DNA of 64,000 nt, from assembly GCF_000179615.1 (NCBI RefSeq), contig NZ_AEDD01000008.1, positions 1-64,000 on the forward strand, written 5' to 3'. A model generated the notes under the pieces. It saw nothing but the letters and a program-made list of their open reading frames with translations, did not search any database and was not told where the DNA came from. A program made the position numbers and the translations under genes. Shown one piece after another: positions 34,589 through 43,397 of the stretch (its first letter is position 1; each line of letters starts with the position of its first letter). Source of the DNA: Paenibacillus curdlanolyticus YK9 (lineage in GTDB: Bacteria; Bacillota; Bacilli; Paenibacillales; Paenibacillaceae).

Positions 34589-34930
34589 TAAAGGGAGGGT
34601 CCCAAAAGCCGCAACGGCTGGGGGACGCTCCTTTTTTTGCATTGCAGCGGTTGGCGTTGTGATTGATGCGGGCTGCGGTGCGGGGTACGTCGTAATGGAG
34701 GTAGAGTTGGCGTGTGCAGCGGGCGTACTCATTGCATTTCGTACAATGGAAACAGCTTGAATGCGGTAATGAGGATTTATTCATTGCATATGGTACAACA
34801 GGAAAGGCGGCGTTCTATGTTTTAGGCGCATAGTGACCCTTCTGGATCGTATCTCGTTGTATGAACTGCAATGGACCCCTTCGAGGAAGGGTGCTCTTGC
34901 CTTTCTCATTGTACAAAATGCAACGGCAGG
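34589..34930 (+). repeat. Dispersed structured repeat element, copy B
   Basis: Gene-free region homologous to 18624-18180 (minus strand). It begins with a terminator hairpin at 34590-34639 (apical AGCCG-CAA-CGGCT), then GC-rich sequence sharing GCAGCG, GGCGTTG and GTACGTCGTA with copy A, then palindromes at 34728-34748, 34781-34800, 34853-34873 and 34905-34926. Between the second and third lies the shared block TATGTTTTAGGC...TGAACTGCAATGG (34816-34874). It directly follows mqnC in sense orientation. It lacks the roughly 110-base GCATGCC-rich insertion of copy A. The rest of the 470-base gap before tetR holds a CCGGTCC/GGACCGG hairpin (34956-34973) and the tetR terminator. Confidence 0.85.
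34590..34639 (+). terminator. Terminator hairpin at the head of element B, serving mqnC
   Basis: AAGGGAG-GGTCCC/GGGGAC-GCTCCTT around AGCCGCAACGGCT, followed by TTTTTTT. Confidence 0.85.
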
Positions 34931-34983
34931 GCAGATGCATCAGATAAATGGAGCACCGGTCCCGACGGACCGGACAAATCAAA

Positions 34984-35025
34984 AGCTGTCTTAAAAGTCT
35001 ATTAGTAATGGCTTTTAAGACAGCT
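34984..35025 (-). terminator. Hairpin after the tetR gene
   Basis: Perfect 14-bp stem AGCTGTCTTAAAAG/CTTTTAAGACAGCT with a 14-base loop, 20 bases past the tetR stop; short T stretch on the minus strand. Confidence 0.75.
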
Positions 35026-35045
35026 ATTTCGATTTATAAGCCTGC

Positions 35046-35696
35046 CTAATTCCTCAAATAGCTCATTAAGATCTGTTTAAGGATCGCCAGCTGATTTTCA
35101 GGCGGAACATCCTGCTCGAATAGCAGAATGTTCTTCTGCAGGGAGAGCTTGCGTGCGAACATACTGAACGTATTCATTACGGTCGTTAGCGTTTCTGGAA
35201 TCGGCAGGTCTGGACGAATGGAGCCGTCCTGAACCCCTTGCGTGATGACAGAGGAAAAGACGCTAGATATCTCTCGGTAGACGGCGTTGAACGCCTCAAT
35301 ATCTTCGAGAGGCTCCGTATAGTGTGCGGCGTAGTTTTCGAAATTTTCCATAAGCTTCACGTTTGAGCTGTCCTGATTGTGCAGTAATGAAATGGAATGA
35401 TCGAACAGCAGCTCAATTTTGTCCAGACAGGATACTGACATAGCCGCAATGGATTGGAAGGCGTGCAGCACCTGCTGAAGATTGCTCGTGACAACGGCGA
35501 CGATCAGCTTATCCTTTCTCGGGAAAAAGCGGAATACGGTAGCGACGCCGAGGTTTGCTTCTCTTGCCACATCCTGCATGGTGGTATTTTCAATTCCTTT
35601 TATCGTAAATACACGTTCAGCTGCCTCAATAATATGGCGTGTCCGATTATGCCGGGTCGTTTGAATTTCTTTCTCGTACCTTGCTCTGGGATCCAT
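35046..35696 (-). CDS. TetR-family transcriptional repressor
   Basis: 216 residues. N-terminal helix-turn-helix (RHIIEAAERVFTIKGIENTTMQDVAREANLGVATVFRFFPRKDKLIVAVV, about 20-68) and an all-helical ligand domain. It is divergent from a short-chain dehydrogenase gene, and the 167-base spacer holds a perfect 8-5-8 inverted repeat just after that gene's -10, so it most likely represses the dehydrogenase (and perhaps itself). The ligand is unknown; the C-terminal domain is typical of regulators of small lipophilic or drug-like molecules. Confidence 0.87.
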   Translation of the reverse strand: MDPRARYEKEIQTTRHNRTRHIIEAAERVFTIKGIENTTMQDVAREANLGVATVFRFFPRKDKLIVAVVTSNLQQVLHAFQSIAAMSVSCLDKIELLFDHSISLLHNQDSSNVKLMENFENYAAHYTEPLEDIEAFNAVYREISSVFSSVITQGVQDGSIRPDLPIPETLTTVMNTFSMFARKLSLQKNILLFEQDVPPENQLAILKQILMSYLRN

Positions 35697-35756
35697 GTGA
35701 TACCTCTCGTTTCCTCATCTTGAATGACTTGTATTATAGCATATTGGCTAAAACGA

Positions 35757-35785
35757 TTGTATGAATGAGCAAGGTCTGATATGAT
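35757..35785 (+). promoter_or_regulatory. Promoter of the SDR gene
   Basis: TTGTAT at 35757-35762, 17-base spacer, TATGAT at 35780-35785. On the opposite strand an extended -10 TGCTATAAT (35741-35733) probably serves tetR. Confidence 0.65.
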
Positions 35786-35794
35786 TAGTATCAA

Positions 35795-35815
35795 GGTGAT
35801 AGACACGCTATCACC
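35795..35815. promoter_or_regulatory. TetR operator candidate
   Basis: Perfect inverted repeat GGTGATAG-ACACG-CTATCACC, located at the transcription start of the SDR gene, where a bound TetR dimer would block transcription. Confidence 0.75.
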
Positions 35816-35863
35816 CCTCCATTGGAGCATTGAAAGTAGCATCGAGACAAGGGAGAGATCAAC

Positions 35864-36616
35864 ATGGCACAACTGACGAATAAAGTGGCGTTGATTACGG
35901 GTGCAGGCAGCGGCATGGGACGTGAAGAAGCGCTCTTGTTTGCACAAGAGGGAGCCAAAGTTGTAGCGACGGATATTAACGAAGCGGCTGTACAAGCAGT
36001 CGTGAAAGAGATTCAAGCAGTTGGGGGCGAGGCGATCTCATTTGCGCACAATGTAGCCTCGGAGGAGGACTGGCAGCGAGTTTTGGAGGGAGCCTTCGCT
36101 TCTTATCATAGAATTGATATATTGGTGAACAATGCCGGCATTTCCTTTGCGCAAGGCATGCTGGACACGACCACTGAGCAATGGGATCGCGTGATGAACA
36201 TTAACTTATCGAGCGTATTTCTTGGCATGAAGCTAGTTATTCCGCATATGCAGCAGAACAACGGCGGATCAATCGTCAACATTTCGTCGATTGCTGGACT
36301 TTCGGGCAGCAGCGGGGCTGGCGCGTATACAGCTTCCAAAGGGGCTGTTCGCATGCTCACGAAGGCGGCGGCAGTCGATTACGGCAAAGATAACATCCGT
36401 GTCAATTCCGTACATCCCGGCTTTATTGAAACGCCGATGAGCGCGGAGTTCGTAAACAATGAGCAGATGCGCGCATGGTTCCTGTCGCAGACGGCGCTTC
36501 CGAGAATTGGACAGGCGCGTGAAGTGGCGCAGGCTGTATTGTTCCTCGCTTCGGATGCCTCCGCCTATATTACAGGCGTCGAGCTGCCAGTGGATGGCGG
36601 CGTCATTGCCAAATAA
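35864..36616 (+). CDS. Short-chain dehydrogenase/reductase
   Basis: 250-residue classical SDR. NAD(P)-binding TGAGSGMG (13-20), an Asp at the end of beta-2 (VATDINE) favouring NAD, the structural NNAG, catalytic Ser in NISSIAG, and YTASK with the catalytic Tyr and Lys; the ending VELPVDGGVIAK is typical. The substrate is not identifiable; the best guess is a hydroxyl/keto compound sensed by the divergent TetR protein. GGGAGAG lies before the ATG. Single-gene unit with a terminator. Confidence 0.9.
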   Translation: MAQLTNKVALITGAGSGMGREEALLFAQEGAKVVATDINEAAVQAVVKEIQAVGGEAISFAHNVASEEDWQRVLEGAFASYHRIDILVNNAGISFAQGMLDTTTEQWDRVMNINLSSVFLGMKLVIPHMQQNNGGSIVNISSIAGLSGSSGAGAYTASKGAVRMLTKAAAVDYGKDNIRVNSVHPGFIETPMSAEFVNNEQMRAWFLSQTALPRIGQAREVAQAVLFLASDASAYITGVELPVDGGVIAK

Positions 36617-36629
36617 AAGCATAAGACAA

Positions 36630-36665
36630 AACAGCCCGTCCTAGTTGTAGGACGGGCTGTTTGTT
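36630..36665. terminator. Terminator between SDR and GGDEF genes
   Basis: Perfect 13-bp stem AACAGCCCGTCCT/AGGACGGGCTGTT, then TTGTT; shared by convergent genes. Confidence 0.85.
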
Positions 36666-36672
36666 ATTGCTG

Positions 36673-37797
36673 CTAAGCGCTCGTTGAAGCGGCTTCGGCA
36701 TTGCCGCTATGCGGGTCTATTTCGTCAGCATGGACGATCTGGTTTTTACCCGATTTTTTAGCCATATAAAGGGCTGCATCGGTTCTAGCGAAAAACACTT
36801 CTTTGCCTTCCCACGGGCGATAACGCGAAAATCCGATGCTGATCGTAACTTTCTTCCCATCCAATAGATCATGGGTTTCGGCAGCGATTTTGACCCGAAG
36901 CTTCTCGAGAAGAGCGAGCGATTGCTCAGGCATTTTGTCGGTCAGCAGGATTGCGAATTCTTCGCCGCCATATCGAGCCGCTACGTCGTTGGCGCCGGAT
37001 TCGGTGCGAATAATTTCGGATACTCTTCGCAGAATCGCGTCCCCGGCGCGATGGCCGTATTGATCGTTGACCAGCTTAAAGTTGTCGATATCGATCAAAG
37101 CAAGCTGCAGCGACAAATCGTTCGCTTCATGCTGTATGATTAGATGCTCCAGATATTCATGGAAGGTAATGTGATTGTACAGCTCGGTCAATGCGTCTGT
37201 CTTGATGAGCTTATCCATAAGCACGGTTTTGACCAGCAGGTCCTGATTCGTGTAGTGGATTTTGGTCGAATATTGAATGAGTGCTTGTCCTCTGCGTATG
37301 GTTGCCCATGAGATGAAGGCGACGAATGCAAAAATGATTGTCGTGCCAAGCTGCTCGTGGAGCGGCGGAGAGGTGTGAGCAAATAACGCGCTTCCTGCCC
37401 AATAATAAAATTGCAGCGGCAGCAATGCGATGAATGCCGCAAGCAGCAGCTTTCGCGTATCCAGATAATAAATGGTAAGCAGAATAGGTAGCAGCAGCAG
37501 GAAACATAAATAGTCGGTATCGTAGCTGAATATGTAGACGGAGGCTAGAAGCGTTGAACTCATAATCATTACATACTCATGTAAGGTTTTATTCAAACGT
37601 GTCAAACCATATTGCGTAATGAGCATAATGACGAGCTGAAGGACGCTGGGCATCAAGACGTCGGATCGAGCTGTAACTCCCCAATAGGCTAGCTCAACGA
37701 GTACCGACAACGCCAAAAAGGTCCAAAAGCCGAGCATTAATCGTCGATTCCATCTTTCTCGCGCGTCGTTTAATGAATCTAAATCCATGCAGGCCAT
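36673..37797 (-). CDS. Membrane diguanylate cyclase (GGDEF)
   Basis: 374 residues. About six N-terminal membrane spans (residues 22-175), a short helical link, and a C-terminal GGDEF domain (about 198-360) with DALTELYNH, DIDNFKLVNDQYGHRAGD and the active-site GGEEF (277-281), so synthesis of c-di-GMP is expected. The inhibitory I-site RxxD that usually stands five residues before GGEEF reads GAND here, so product inhibition may be lost. The start could be ATG 37797 or the ATG nine bases later. The membrane part probably senses an unknown signal. Confidence 0.88.
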   Translation of the reverse strand: MACMDLDSLNDARERWNRRLMLGFWTFLALSVLVELAYWGVTARSDVLMPSVLQLVIMLITQYGLTRLNKTLHEYVMIMSSTLLASVYIFSYDTDYLCFLLLLPILLTIYYLDTRKLLLAAFIALLPLQFYYWAGSALFAHTSPPLHEQLGTTIIFAFVAFISWATIRRGQALIQYSTKIHYTNQDLLVKTVLMDKLIKTDALTELYNHITFHEYLEHLIIQHEANDLSLQLALIDIDNFKLVNDQYGHRAGDAILRRVSEIIRTESGANDVAARYGGEEFAILLTDKMPEQSLALLEKLRVKIAAETHDLLDGKKVTISIGFSRYRPWEGKEVFFARTDAALYMAKKSGKNQIVHADEIDPHSGNAEAASTSA

Positions 37798-37940
37798 TCA
37801 CCACCAAAAAGCTCTCATAATACGTTCCAATATATCATGATTCGACCGCCGTTTAAATACCTTTCCAATCGTGCCAAACGGTTCATCGTATATACACGGG
37901 CTGACGGCATATACTTTTAAGGAAGGAAAGGGGTGAGCGC

Positions 37941-38855
37941 ATGGAGCTTTTTTCCATATCCTTGCACGACGCTGAACAAAGTCAGCGAATCAAACTATAT
38001 GAACTGTTAGTTCGGGAGTACACGCAGTTACATAATATCCCCGCCGTGCCGCGGCTCGAATGGAAGTCGGGGATGGATCGGCTTATCGGCTGGATCGACA
38101 AGCAGCCGGAATTCCGTCTGACCCAGCATGGAACAGCATTGTATCAGAGCACGGCTTCGGCTATTGCCGAGTATATTGTATCGGAGCTGGAGCAGTTGCT
38201 GCTGTCTTCGATTATTCGCAAGCAATATCGAATCGAACGGCCTGAGGAATTGGATTCGATCGTTCGTTTTTGCTCCGAGATGCTCGGCTCGATTCCTGTT
38301 CCATTGCCTGAACGGGATGCTTTCAGCGAAGTAGACCGCAAACGAAGAAAGCAGAAAGTAGCGGACGAGCTGGAAGCGTATCTGCAGGAACAAACGGAGC
38401 TTCATCTGACAGGTTTTGTAACGTTTCGATTACAAAACTATTGGAGCGAGCTGCGGGACGCAGCGGAGTATGCAGTTGATGAGTTCGTAATGGATAAACA
38501 ATATCAGGAGTTTATTTCGCTGCTGAAATATTTTGTCGACCTGCAAGAGCCTAAGCTGCCGCTTGTTCATCTCGTTCATAAAACCGGCCACGAATTTATG
38601 GTTTGCGACGAACGGCTGCAGCCGCTTGAACATAAGCCTGTCGATCGAATTGTAGCCGAGATGGTGGAGTATGAAATGAATGTGGAGGATATGGTGATCA
38701 GCACGCTGGTGACGATTTCTCCCAAGCAGATCGTTATTCACACAAGGCAGCCGGAGCTCCAGATCATACGGACGATCGAATCGATATTCGGCATTCGCGT
38801 TAGCGTATGCGTTGGCTGCGGCTCATGCCACTCGTCATTCGAGCACCATGTTTAG
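37941..38855 (+). CDS. ytxC: Sporulation protein YtxC
   Basis: 304-residue protein recognised as YtxC by its overall sequence (IADYIVxELEQ-type segment AIAEYIVSELEQLLLSSIIRKQY, FVTFRLQNYWSELRDAAEYAVDEFVMDKQYQEFISLLKYFVDLQEPKLPLVHLVH) and the C-terminal Cys-containing VCVGCGSCHSSFEHH. B. subtilis ytxC is also located directly before thrS, which is conserved here. It is annotated as a sporulation gene; the molecular role is unknown. GGAAAGGGGTGAG before the ATG. Confidence 0.85.
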   Translation: MELFSISLHDAEQSQRIKLYELLVREYTQLHNIPAVPRLEWKSGMDRLIGWIDKQPEFRLTQHGTALYQSTASAIAEYIVSELEQLLLSSIIRKQYRIERPEELDSIVRFCSEMLGSIPVPLPERDAFSEVDRKRRKQKVADELEAYLQEQTELHLTGFVTFRLQNYWSELRDAAEYAVDEFVMDKQYQEFISLLKYFVDLQEPKLPLVHLVHKTGHEFMVCDERLQPLEHKPVDRIVAEMVEYEMNVEDMVISTLVTISPKQIVIHTRQPELQIIRTIESIFGIRVSVCVGCGSCHSSFEHHV

Positions 38856-38868
38856 CGCAATGGCCATA

Positions 38869-38897
38869 TTGACCGCATGTGATCGCTTAGGTATAAT
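38869..38897 (+). promoter_or_regulatory. Promoter of thrS
   Basis: TTGACC at 38869-38874, 17-base spacer, TATAAT at 38892-38897. Confidence 0.8.
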
Positions 38898-38919
38898 GAA
38901 GCGAGCACAATTGTTAATT

Positions 38920-39222
38920 GTCGAACAGCGTTGACGAAGACAATAATTTACCGATGATGCGCGGTACAGAGAGAGAAGCCTAGGCTGTAAGCTTCTTCCG
39001 AGGCGGCGGTGAATTTACCCCTTTGTAGCTTTGCGGTTGAACCTGAGCGTAATGTAGAGCATTATTTCGCTTGGCTGTAAGCCGTAACGGATCATTCCCG
39101 TTATCGAATGTCATGAGGTTCGCGCTTCCCGCTCTTGGCAGTTGGTCTGAAGGCGCGTACGAATGAGGGTGGAACCACGAGTATACAAGCACTCGTCCCT
39201 TTGCGGGACGGTGCTTTTTTTG
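38920..39222 (+). promoter_or_regulatory. T-box leader of thrS
   Basis: tRNA-sensing leader of about 300 bases. The T-box proper AGGGTGGAACCACG is at 39166-39179, followed by the terminator AGCAC-CGTCCC/GGGACG-TGCT with seven T (39187-39222). An AGAGAGAAG stretch and a long stem I precede it. A likely Thr specifier ACC lies at 39017-39019 in GAATTTACC, though the loop assignment was not folded. Uncharged tRNA-Thr would stabilise the antiterminator and allow thrS expression. Confidence 0.88.
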
Positions 39223-39290
39223 TTGTTTCCAGGCACCCCTCGCTAAACTTGTTGGATGTGAATAACGCATATACGCAGAGGAGAATGAAC

Positions 39291-41228
39291 ATGGCAATTC
39301 AAGTAACGCTGCCGGACGGCGCAGTCCGGGAATACGAGTCAGGCGCAACGATTGACGATGTTGCTGGGTCGATTAGCAAAGGGCTTCAAAAAAACGCAGT
39401 TGCAGGCAAAATTGACGGAAAAGTCGTTGATATTTATACGCCGATCGAAGCGGATGCGAAAGTAGAGATCGTAACGCTGGATTCCGCGGACGGTCTGGAA
39501 GTGTACCGCCATAGTACGGCTCACTTGATGGCGCAAGCGATCAAACGCCTGTACGGCAATACAGCGGTTAAGCTCGGCATCGGACCTGTTATCGAAGACG
39601 GCTTCTACTACGATATCGATCTGGAGCAATCGCTGACGCCTGAGGATCTTGTGAAAATCGAGAAGGAAATGGCCAAAATCGTCAAAGAAGACCTGCCGAT
39701 CCGCCGCCGTGTCGTTGGCCGTGAGGAAGCGATCGCGACGTTCACGGAGCTGGGCGACCCGCTTAAGCTTGAGCTTATCCGCGACCTGCCCGAAAATGTT
39801 GAGCTGACGATTTATGACCAAGGCGAATTTTTCGATTTGTGCCGGGGCCCGCATCTTCCGTCGACAGGACGCATTAAGGCATTTAAGCTGCTGAGCATTG
39901 CCGGCGCTTACTGGCGCGGCGATTCCAAGAACAAAATGCTGCAGCGCATTTACGGCACTGCTTTCCCTAAGCAGGCGCAATTGGACGAGCATCTTCATTT
40001 TCTCGAGGAAGCGAAGAAGCGGGATCACCGCAAACTGGGCCGCGAGCTGAAAATGTTCACGTTCTCTCGCGAAGTCGGCCAAGGCTTGCCGCTATGGCTG
40101 CCGAACGGTGCGCGCGTACGCCGTACGATGGAGCGTTATATCGTCGATCTCGAGGAACGACTGGGCTATTCCCATGTATATACGCCGGTTCTCGCGAACG
40201 TTGAGCTGTATAAAATTTCAGGACACTGGGAGCACTATTCGGAGGACATGTTCCCTCCGATGGCGCTTGATAACGAGGAGCTTGTGCTTCGTCCGATGAA
40301 CTGTCCGCACCATATGATGGTTTACAAAAGCGACATGCGCAGCTATCGCGATCTGCCGATCCGCGTAGCAGAGCTTGGTACGATGCACCGCTACGAAATG
40401 TCCGGCGCGCTGACAGGGCTGCACCGCGTACGCGCGATGACGCTGAACGATGCGCACATCTTCTGCCGTCCGGATCAGATCAAAGAGGAGTTCGCGCGCG
40501 TTATTAACTTAATCCGTCAAGTGTACGCAGACTTCGGCATCAAGGAATACCGATTCCGCCTGTCGTACCGTGATCCGCAGGATACGGAGAAATATTTCCC
40601 CGACGACAACATGTGGGAAATGTCGCAGCGCATGCTTCGCGAGGTTGTCGAAGAGCTTGAGCTGCCATTCTTCGAAGCAGAAGGCGAAGCGGCGTTCTAC
40701 GGTCCGAAGCTGGACGTGCAGATCAAGACGGCACTTGGCAAGGAAGAGACGCTATCGACGGCTCAGCTGGATTTCCTGCTGCCTGAACGGTTCGAGCTGG
40801 AGTATGTGGGTGACGACGGCAAGAAGCATCGTCCTGTCGTTATCCACCGTGGCATCATTAGCACGATGGAGCGCATGACGGCTTACCTGCTTGAGAACTT
40901 CGCTGGCGCGCTGCCGCTGTGGCTGTCCCCGATGCATGCTCGCGTCATTCCGGTATCGTCCGCATACGATGGTTACGCGCGCGAAGTGGAAGAGAAGCTG
41001 CTTGCAGCTGGCGTTCGCGCAGAGTCGGATTTGCGCAACGAGAAGCTTGGCTATAAAATCCGCGAGGCGCAGCTCGAGAAGCTGCCTTACATGCTGATCG
41101 TAGGCGACAATGAAGCGCAAGCTGGCACCGTATCGGTCCGTAAACGCGGCGAAGGCGATATTGGATCGAAAGAGGTTAGCGAGCTGATTGCGCTCCTGAC
41201 GGAAGAGATCGCAACGAAAAAAGTGTAA
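39291..41228 (+). CDS. thrS: Threonyl-tRNA synthetase
   Basis: 645 residues, standard length. N-terminal TGS domain ([20 protein letters not shown]), editing domain with [16 protein letters not shown] and the Cys in [12 protein letters not shown], class II catalytic core ([12 protein letters not shown] with zinc Cys, [18 protein letters not shown] motif 2, [10 protein letters not shown] motif 3) and a C-terminal anticodon-binding domain ([26 protein letters not shown]). GAGGAG precedes ATG 39291 by 7 bases; the reading frame is open further up through the T-box, but those starts are discounted. Controlled by the T-box. Confidence 0.97.
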   Translation: MAIQVTLPDGAVREYESGATIDDVAGSISKGLQKNAVAGKIDGKVVDIYTPIEADAKVEIVTLDSADGLEVYRHSTAHLMAQAIKRLYGNTAVKLGIGPVIEDGFYYDIDLEQSLTPEDLVKIEKEMAKIVKEDLPIRRRVVGREEAIATFTELGDPLKLELIRDLPENVELTIYDQGEFFDLCRGPHLPSTGRIKAFKLLSIAGAYWRGDSKNKMLQRIYGTAFPKQAQLDEHLHFLEEAKKRDHRKLGRELKMFTFSREVGQGLPLWLPNGARVRRTMERYIVDLEERLGYSHVYTPVLANVELYKISGHWEHYSEDMFPPMALDNEELVLRPMNCPHHMMVYKSDMRSYRDLPIRVAELGTMHRYEMSGALTGLHRVRAMTLNDAHIFCRPDQIKEEFARVINLIRQVYADFGIKEYRFRLSYRDPQDTEKYFPDDNMWEMSQRMLREVVEELELPFFEAEGEAAFYGPKLDVQIKTALGKEETLSTAQLDFLLPERFELEYVGDDGKKHRPVVIHRGIISTMERMTAYLLENFAGALPLWLSPMHARVIPVSSAYDGYAREVEEKLLAAGVRAESDLRNEKLGYKIREAQLEKLPYMLIVGDNEAQAGTVSVRKRGEGDIGSKEVSELIALLTEEIATKKV

Positions 41229-41258
41229 TCGATCCAGCAACGGATCAGATGGTATGAA

Positions 41259-41310
41259 AATGATGGTTGAGCGGCCCTGGGAATGGGCTGCTAAACCATC
41301 ATTTTTTTTG
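41259..41310 (+). terminator. Terminator of thrS
   Basis: AATGATGGTT-AGC-GCCC/GGGC-GCT-AACCATCATT long hairpin followed by eight T. Confidence 0.9.
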
Positions 41311-41363
41311 TGCATAATCGGAAAGCGAATGGGGCAACCTTCTTCATAAGGAGGAGATAACTT

Positions 41364-41927
41364 ATGTTATCAAGCTTCGCTCGGGTACGGCTTCGTGCTG
41401 CCTCATTCCTATGCCTAGCGACATTTGCTGCCAGCGCAGCGTTAGTAGGCTGGGAAGGGGGGACGCTAACCGTAAACGCAGCAGTCATCGACAAAGCCGA
41501 TGGCGATGAATTAGAAGGGCCGGCGACCGTTGAGGTCGTGGCGACCGGCTATACCGCAGGTGTCGAATCGACAGGCAAACGCCCGGGACACCCGCAATAC
41601 GGCATTACTTATTCTGGGGTTAAAGTGAGACGAGGCCGAATGTCGACGATAGCAGCCGACCCCAAAGTTTTTCCAATCGGCACCTTGCTGTACATTCCGA
41701 ATTATGGCTATGGCGTAGTGGCGGATACAGGCTCTGCAATTAAAGGTAAACGAATCGACCTGTATTTTGAGTCGATCAAGCAAGTATATTCACAATGGGG
41801 CAAGCGTAAAGTGAAGGTGCGAGTACTCAAGAAAGGGAATGGCAAGCTATCGCAAGCATGGCTTAATTCCGTGAACGAGGCACTGGCCGCTAGCCGCTCC
41901 ATTCCGCAGGCTTATCTAGAATCTTAA
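41364..41927 (+). CDS. Secreted 3D-domain protein (YuiC-like)
   Basis: 187 residues. A signal peptide or anchor (about 10-38) is followed by a short linker and a 3D domain, named for three conserved Asp residues: [52 protein letters not shown]. The fold is a double-psi beta barrel shared with lytic transglycosylase MltA and Rpf/Sps-type proteins; peptidoglycan cleavage is likely. No G5 or LysM domain is attached. AAGGAGGAG before the ATG is very strong. Long inverted repeat 41973-42011 follows. Confidence 0.85.
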   Translation: MLSSFARVRLRAASFLCLATFAASAALVGWEGGTLTVNAAVIDKADGDELEGPATVEVVATGYTAGVESTGKRPGHPQYGITYSGVKVRRGRMSTIAADPKVFPIGTLLYIPNYGYGVVADTGSAIKGKRIDLYFESIKQVYSQWGKRKVKVRVLKKGNGKLSQAWLNSVNEALAASRSIPQAYLES

Positions 41928-41972
41928 ACGGCGATGCTGCCGGCTAACATAATGGAGAATGTATTCGTCTAT

Positions 41973-42011
41973 AGCAAGAGCCCCTGTGCCGTCGACACAG
42001 GGGCTCTTGCT
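41973..42011. terminator. Long hairpin between the 3D-protein and lrp genes
   Basis: Perfect 16-bp stem AGCAAGAGCCCCTGTG/CACAGGGGCTCTTGCT with a 7-base loop. It sits between convergent genes but lacks a T-run on either side. Confidence 0.7.
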
Positions 42012-42017
42012 ATACCT

Positions 42018-42479
42018 TTAGAAAACCTCAAAGCCGTTGCCGGCTTTAAAACGCTTAATGACGAGCTGCGTTTCGACGTTCACGACGCCCTGCAGCGTAT
42101 AAATTTTTTCGTACAAAAACTTTTCTACATCTTCTTCGTCTTTCAGCTGGGCATGCATATGCAGCGTTGTCGGTCCAGTCATTTGGTAGATGCTGATGAC
42201 GCATGGCTCTTCCGCCAATTGGTTGCCGACCTGCTCTACAAAACGAGGTTCTACAACGACTTCAAAGAAAGCAGACACCGCTTTGCCAAGCTTGGCGACG
42301 TTTACACGAATCGTAAAATGCTCGATGATGCCATCTTCAATAAGCGATTCGACTCGCTTCTGGATGGCAACGCGCGATAAGCTTAACGATTCTCCGATTT
42401 TCGCATATGGCAGCCGCCCGTTTTCTAGCAGCAGATCGACGATTCGTTGATCAATTCCGTCCAAATGTGGAAGCACCAT
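42018..42479 (-). CDS. Lrp/AsnC-family transcriptional regulator
   Basis: 153 residues. N-terminal helix-turn-helix (LDGIDQRIVDLLLENGRLPYAKIGESLSLSRVAIQKRVESLIEDGII) and a C-terminal RAM/ligand domain (ISIYQMTGPTTLHMHAQLKDEEDVEKFL). Feast/famine regulators respond to amino acids or related nitrogen compounds. ATG 42479 has AAAGGTGG 7 bases upstream; a 29-residue extension has no site. A GlnR/TnrA-like box lies at 42504-42520 just upstream, and uraD lies divergently. The target is unknown. Confidence 0.88.
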   Translation of the reverse strand: MVLPHLDGIDQRIVDLLLENGRLPYAKIGESLSLSRVAIQKRVESLIEDGIIEHFTIRVNVAKLGKAVSAFFEVVVEPRFVEQVGNQLAEEPCVISIYQMTGPTTLHMHAQLKDEEDVEKFLYEKIYTLQGVVNVETQLVIKRFKAGNGFEVF

Positions 42480-42503
42480 AAGCAGTCCACCTTTCCTTCT
42501 GTA

Positions 42504-42520
42504 TGTAATAAAACATAACA
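42504..42520. promoter_or_regulatory. GlnR/TnrA-like box between lrp and uraD
   Basis: TGTAA-TAAAACA-TAACA fits TGTNA-N7-TNACA. It lies 25 bases ahead of the lrp start and about 100 bases upstream of the uraD promoter. Confidence 0.4.
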
Positions 42521-42584
42521 TAAAAATGCTTGTTTGGAAATAGAACTTTCGAAAACCGATGATCAAGGTTGTATTTCACCGCAT

Positions 42585-42614
42585 TTGACGTCAACCAGAG
42601 GGCATCTATATAAT
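42585..42614 (+). promoter_or_regulatory. Promoter of uraD
   Basis: TTGACG (42585-42590), 18-base spacer, TATAAT (42609-42614). The -35 is part of the perfect palindrome TTGACGTCAA, a possible operator. Confidence 0.65.
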
Positions 42615-42717
42615 ATGAAGATAGAATAGTTAACATTGGAATTCTGTCGATTCATTATTGAGACGATTCGATAATAAAATTCGTAAAATGAGTTTACGAA
42701 CGAAAGGGGAATGATCG

Positions 42718-43218
42718 GTGAAGGTTGCTGATTTGAATCAAATGCCGAAGGAAACGTTTATGGAGGCAGTGGGCTGGGTTGTAGAGCATTCGCCATGGGT
42801 GATGGAGCGGGTCTACGAGAAACGGCCGTTTCACAATGTCGAGCAAATGCACGGGGCGTTAAAGCAAGTTATCGCAGCGCTTGATGAAGCCGATAAGGTG
42901 AAGCTTCTTCGCAGCCATCCGGATTTAGGCAGTCGGCTTCAGATGACGGACGCGTCGGTAGCTGAGCAGAGCGGTGCGGGATTGGATCGCTTGTCTCCTG
43001 CGGAATACGAGCAGCTTGTTGCGTTAAATACCCGTTATACGGCTGCTTTCGGCTTTCCTTTTATCCTGGCGGTCAAAGGAAAAACGAAGGCTGACATTAT
43101 AGAAGCGATGATTAAGAGGGTGGAGAACACAAGGGCGGATGAGTTGCAAACGGCGATTAACGAAATAGGCAAGATTACAGGTTTCCGCCTCGCAGATCGT
43201 GTGCAAGACGAAGTGTGA
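42718..43218 (+). CDS. uraD: OHCU decarboxylase (ureidoimidazoline decarboxylase)
   Basis: 166-residue enzyme of purine catabolism. It decarboxylates 2-oxo-4-hydroxy-4-carboxy-5-ureidoimidazoline to S-allantoin. The catalytic His67 and surrounding RSHPDLGSR match the family, as do the FGFPFILAVKGK segment and the final helix. GTG start with AAAGGGG upstream. It is alone here; urate oxidase, transthyretin-like hydrolase and allantoinase genes are not in the window. B. subtilis has the activity fused or clustered with pucL, so a solitary gene under possible nitrogen control is noteworthy. Confidence 0.88.
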   Translation: MKVADLNQMPKETFMEAVGWVVEHSPWVMERVYEKRPFHNVEQMHGALKQVIAALDEADKVKLLRSHPDLGSRLQMTDASVAEQSGAGLDRLSPAEYEQLVALNTRYTAAFGFPFILAVKGKTKADIIEAMIKRVENTRADELQTAINEIGKITGFRLADRVQDEV

Positions 43219-43239
43219 GTTGAAAATGTGAGCAATTTG

Positions 43240-43271
43240 AACGCGTAGGCCGAGCTGCCTATGCGTTTTTT
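43240..43271 (+). terminator. Terminator of uraD
   Basis: AACGCGTAGG/CCTATGCGTT (one G-T) with an 8-base loop and six T. Confidence 0.8.
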
Positions 43272-43397
43272 ATAATGGAAGGAAATATGACGAGGATTTT
43301 AAATAATCAGGAGGATTATGACATATCATGTCGAATAAAGTGACATTGGTGGGTTTATTGGATTGAAGGCAAACATCAGACGTGGGAGTGAAGACAT

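Noticed and set aside
34203-34784. 193-residue minus-strand open frame
   Set aside because: It covers the antisense of mqnC and element B; no ribosome site and no family.
43286-43366. Tiny frames (18 and 12 codons) ahead of the chemoreceptor gene
   Set aside because: They have purine-rich sites but are too short to judge and show no attenuation structure.
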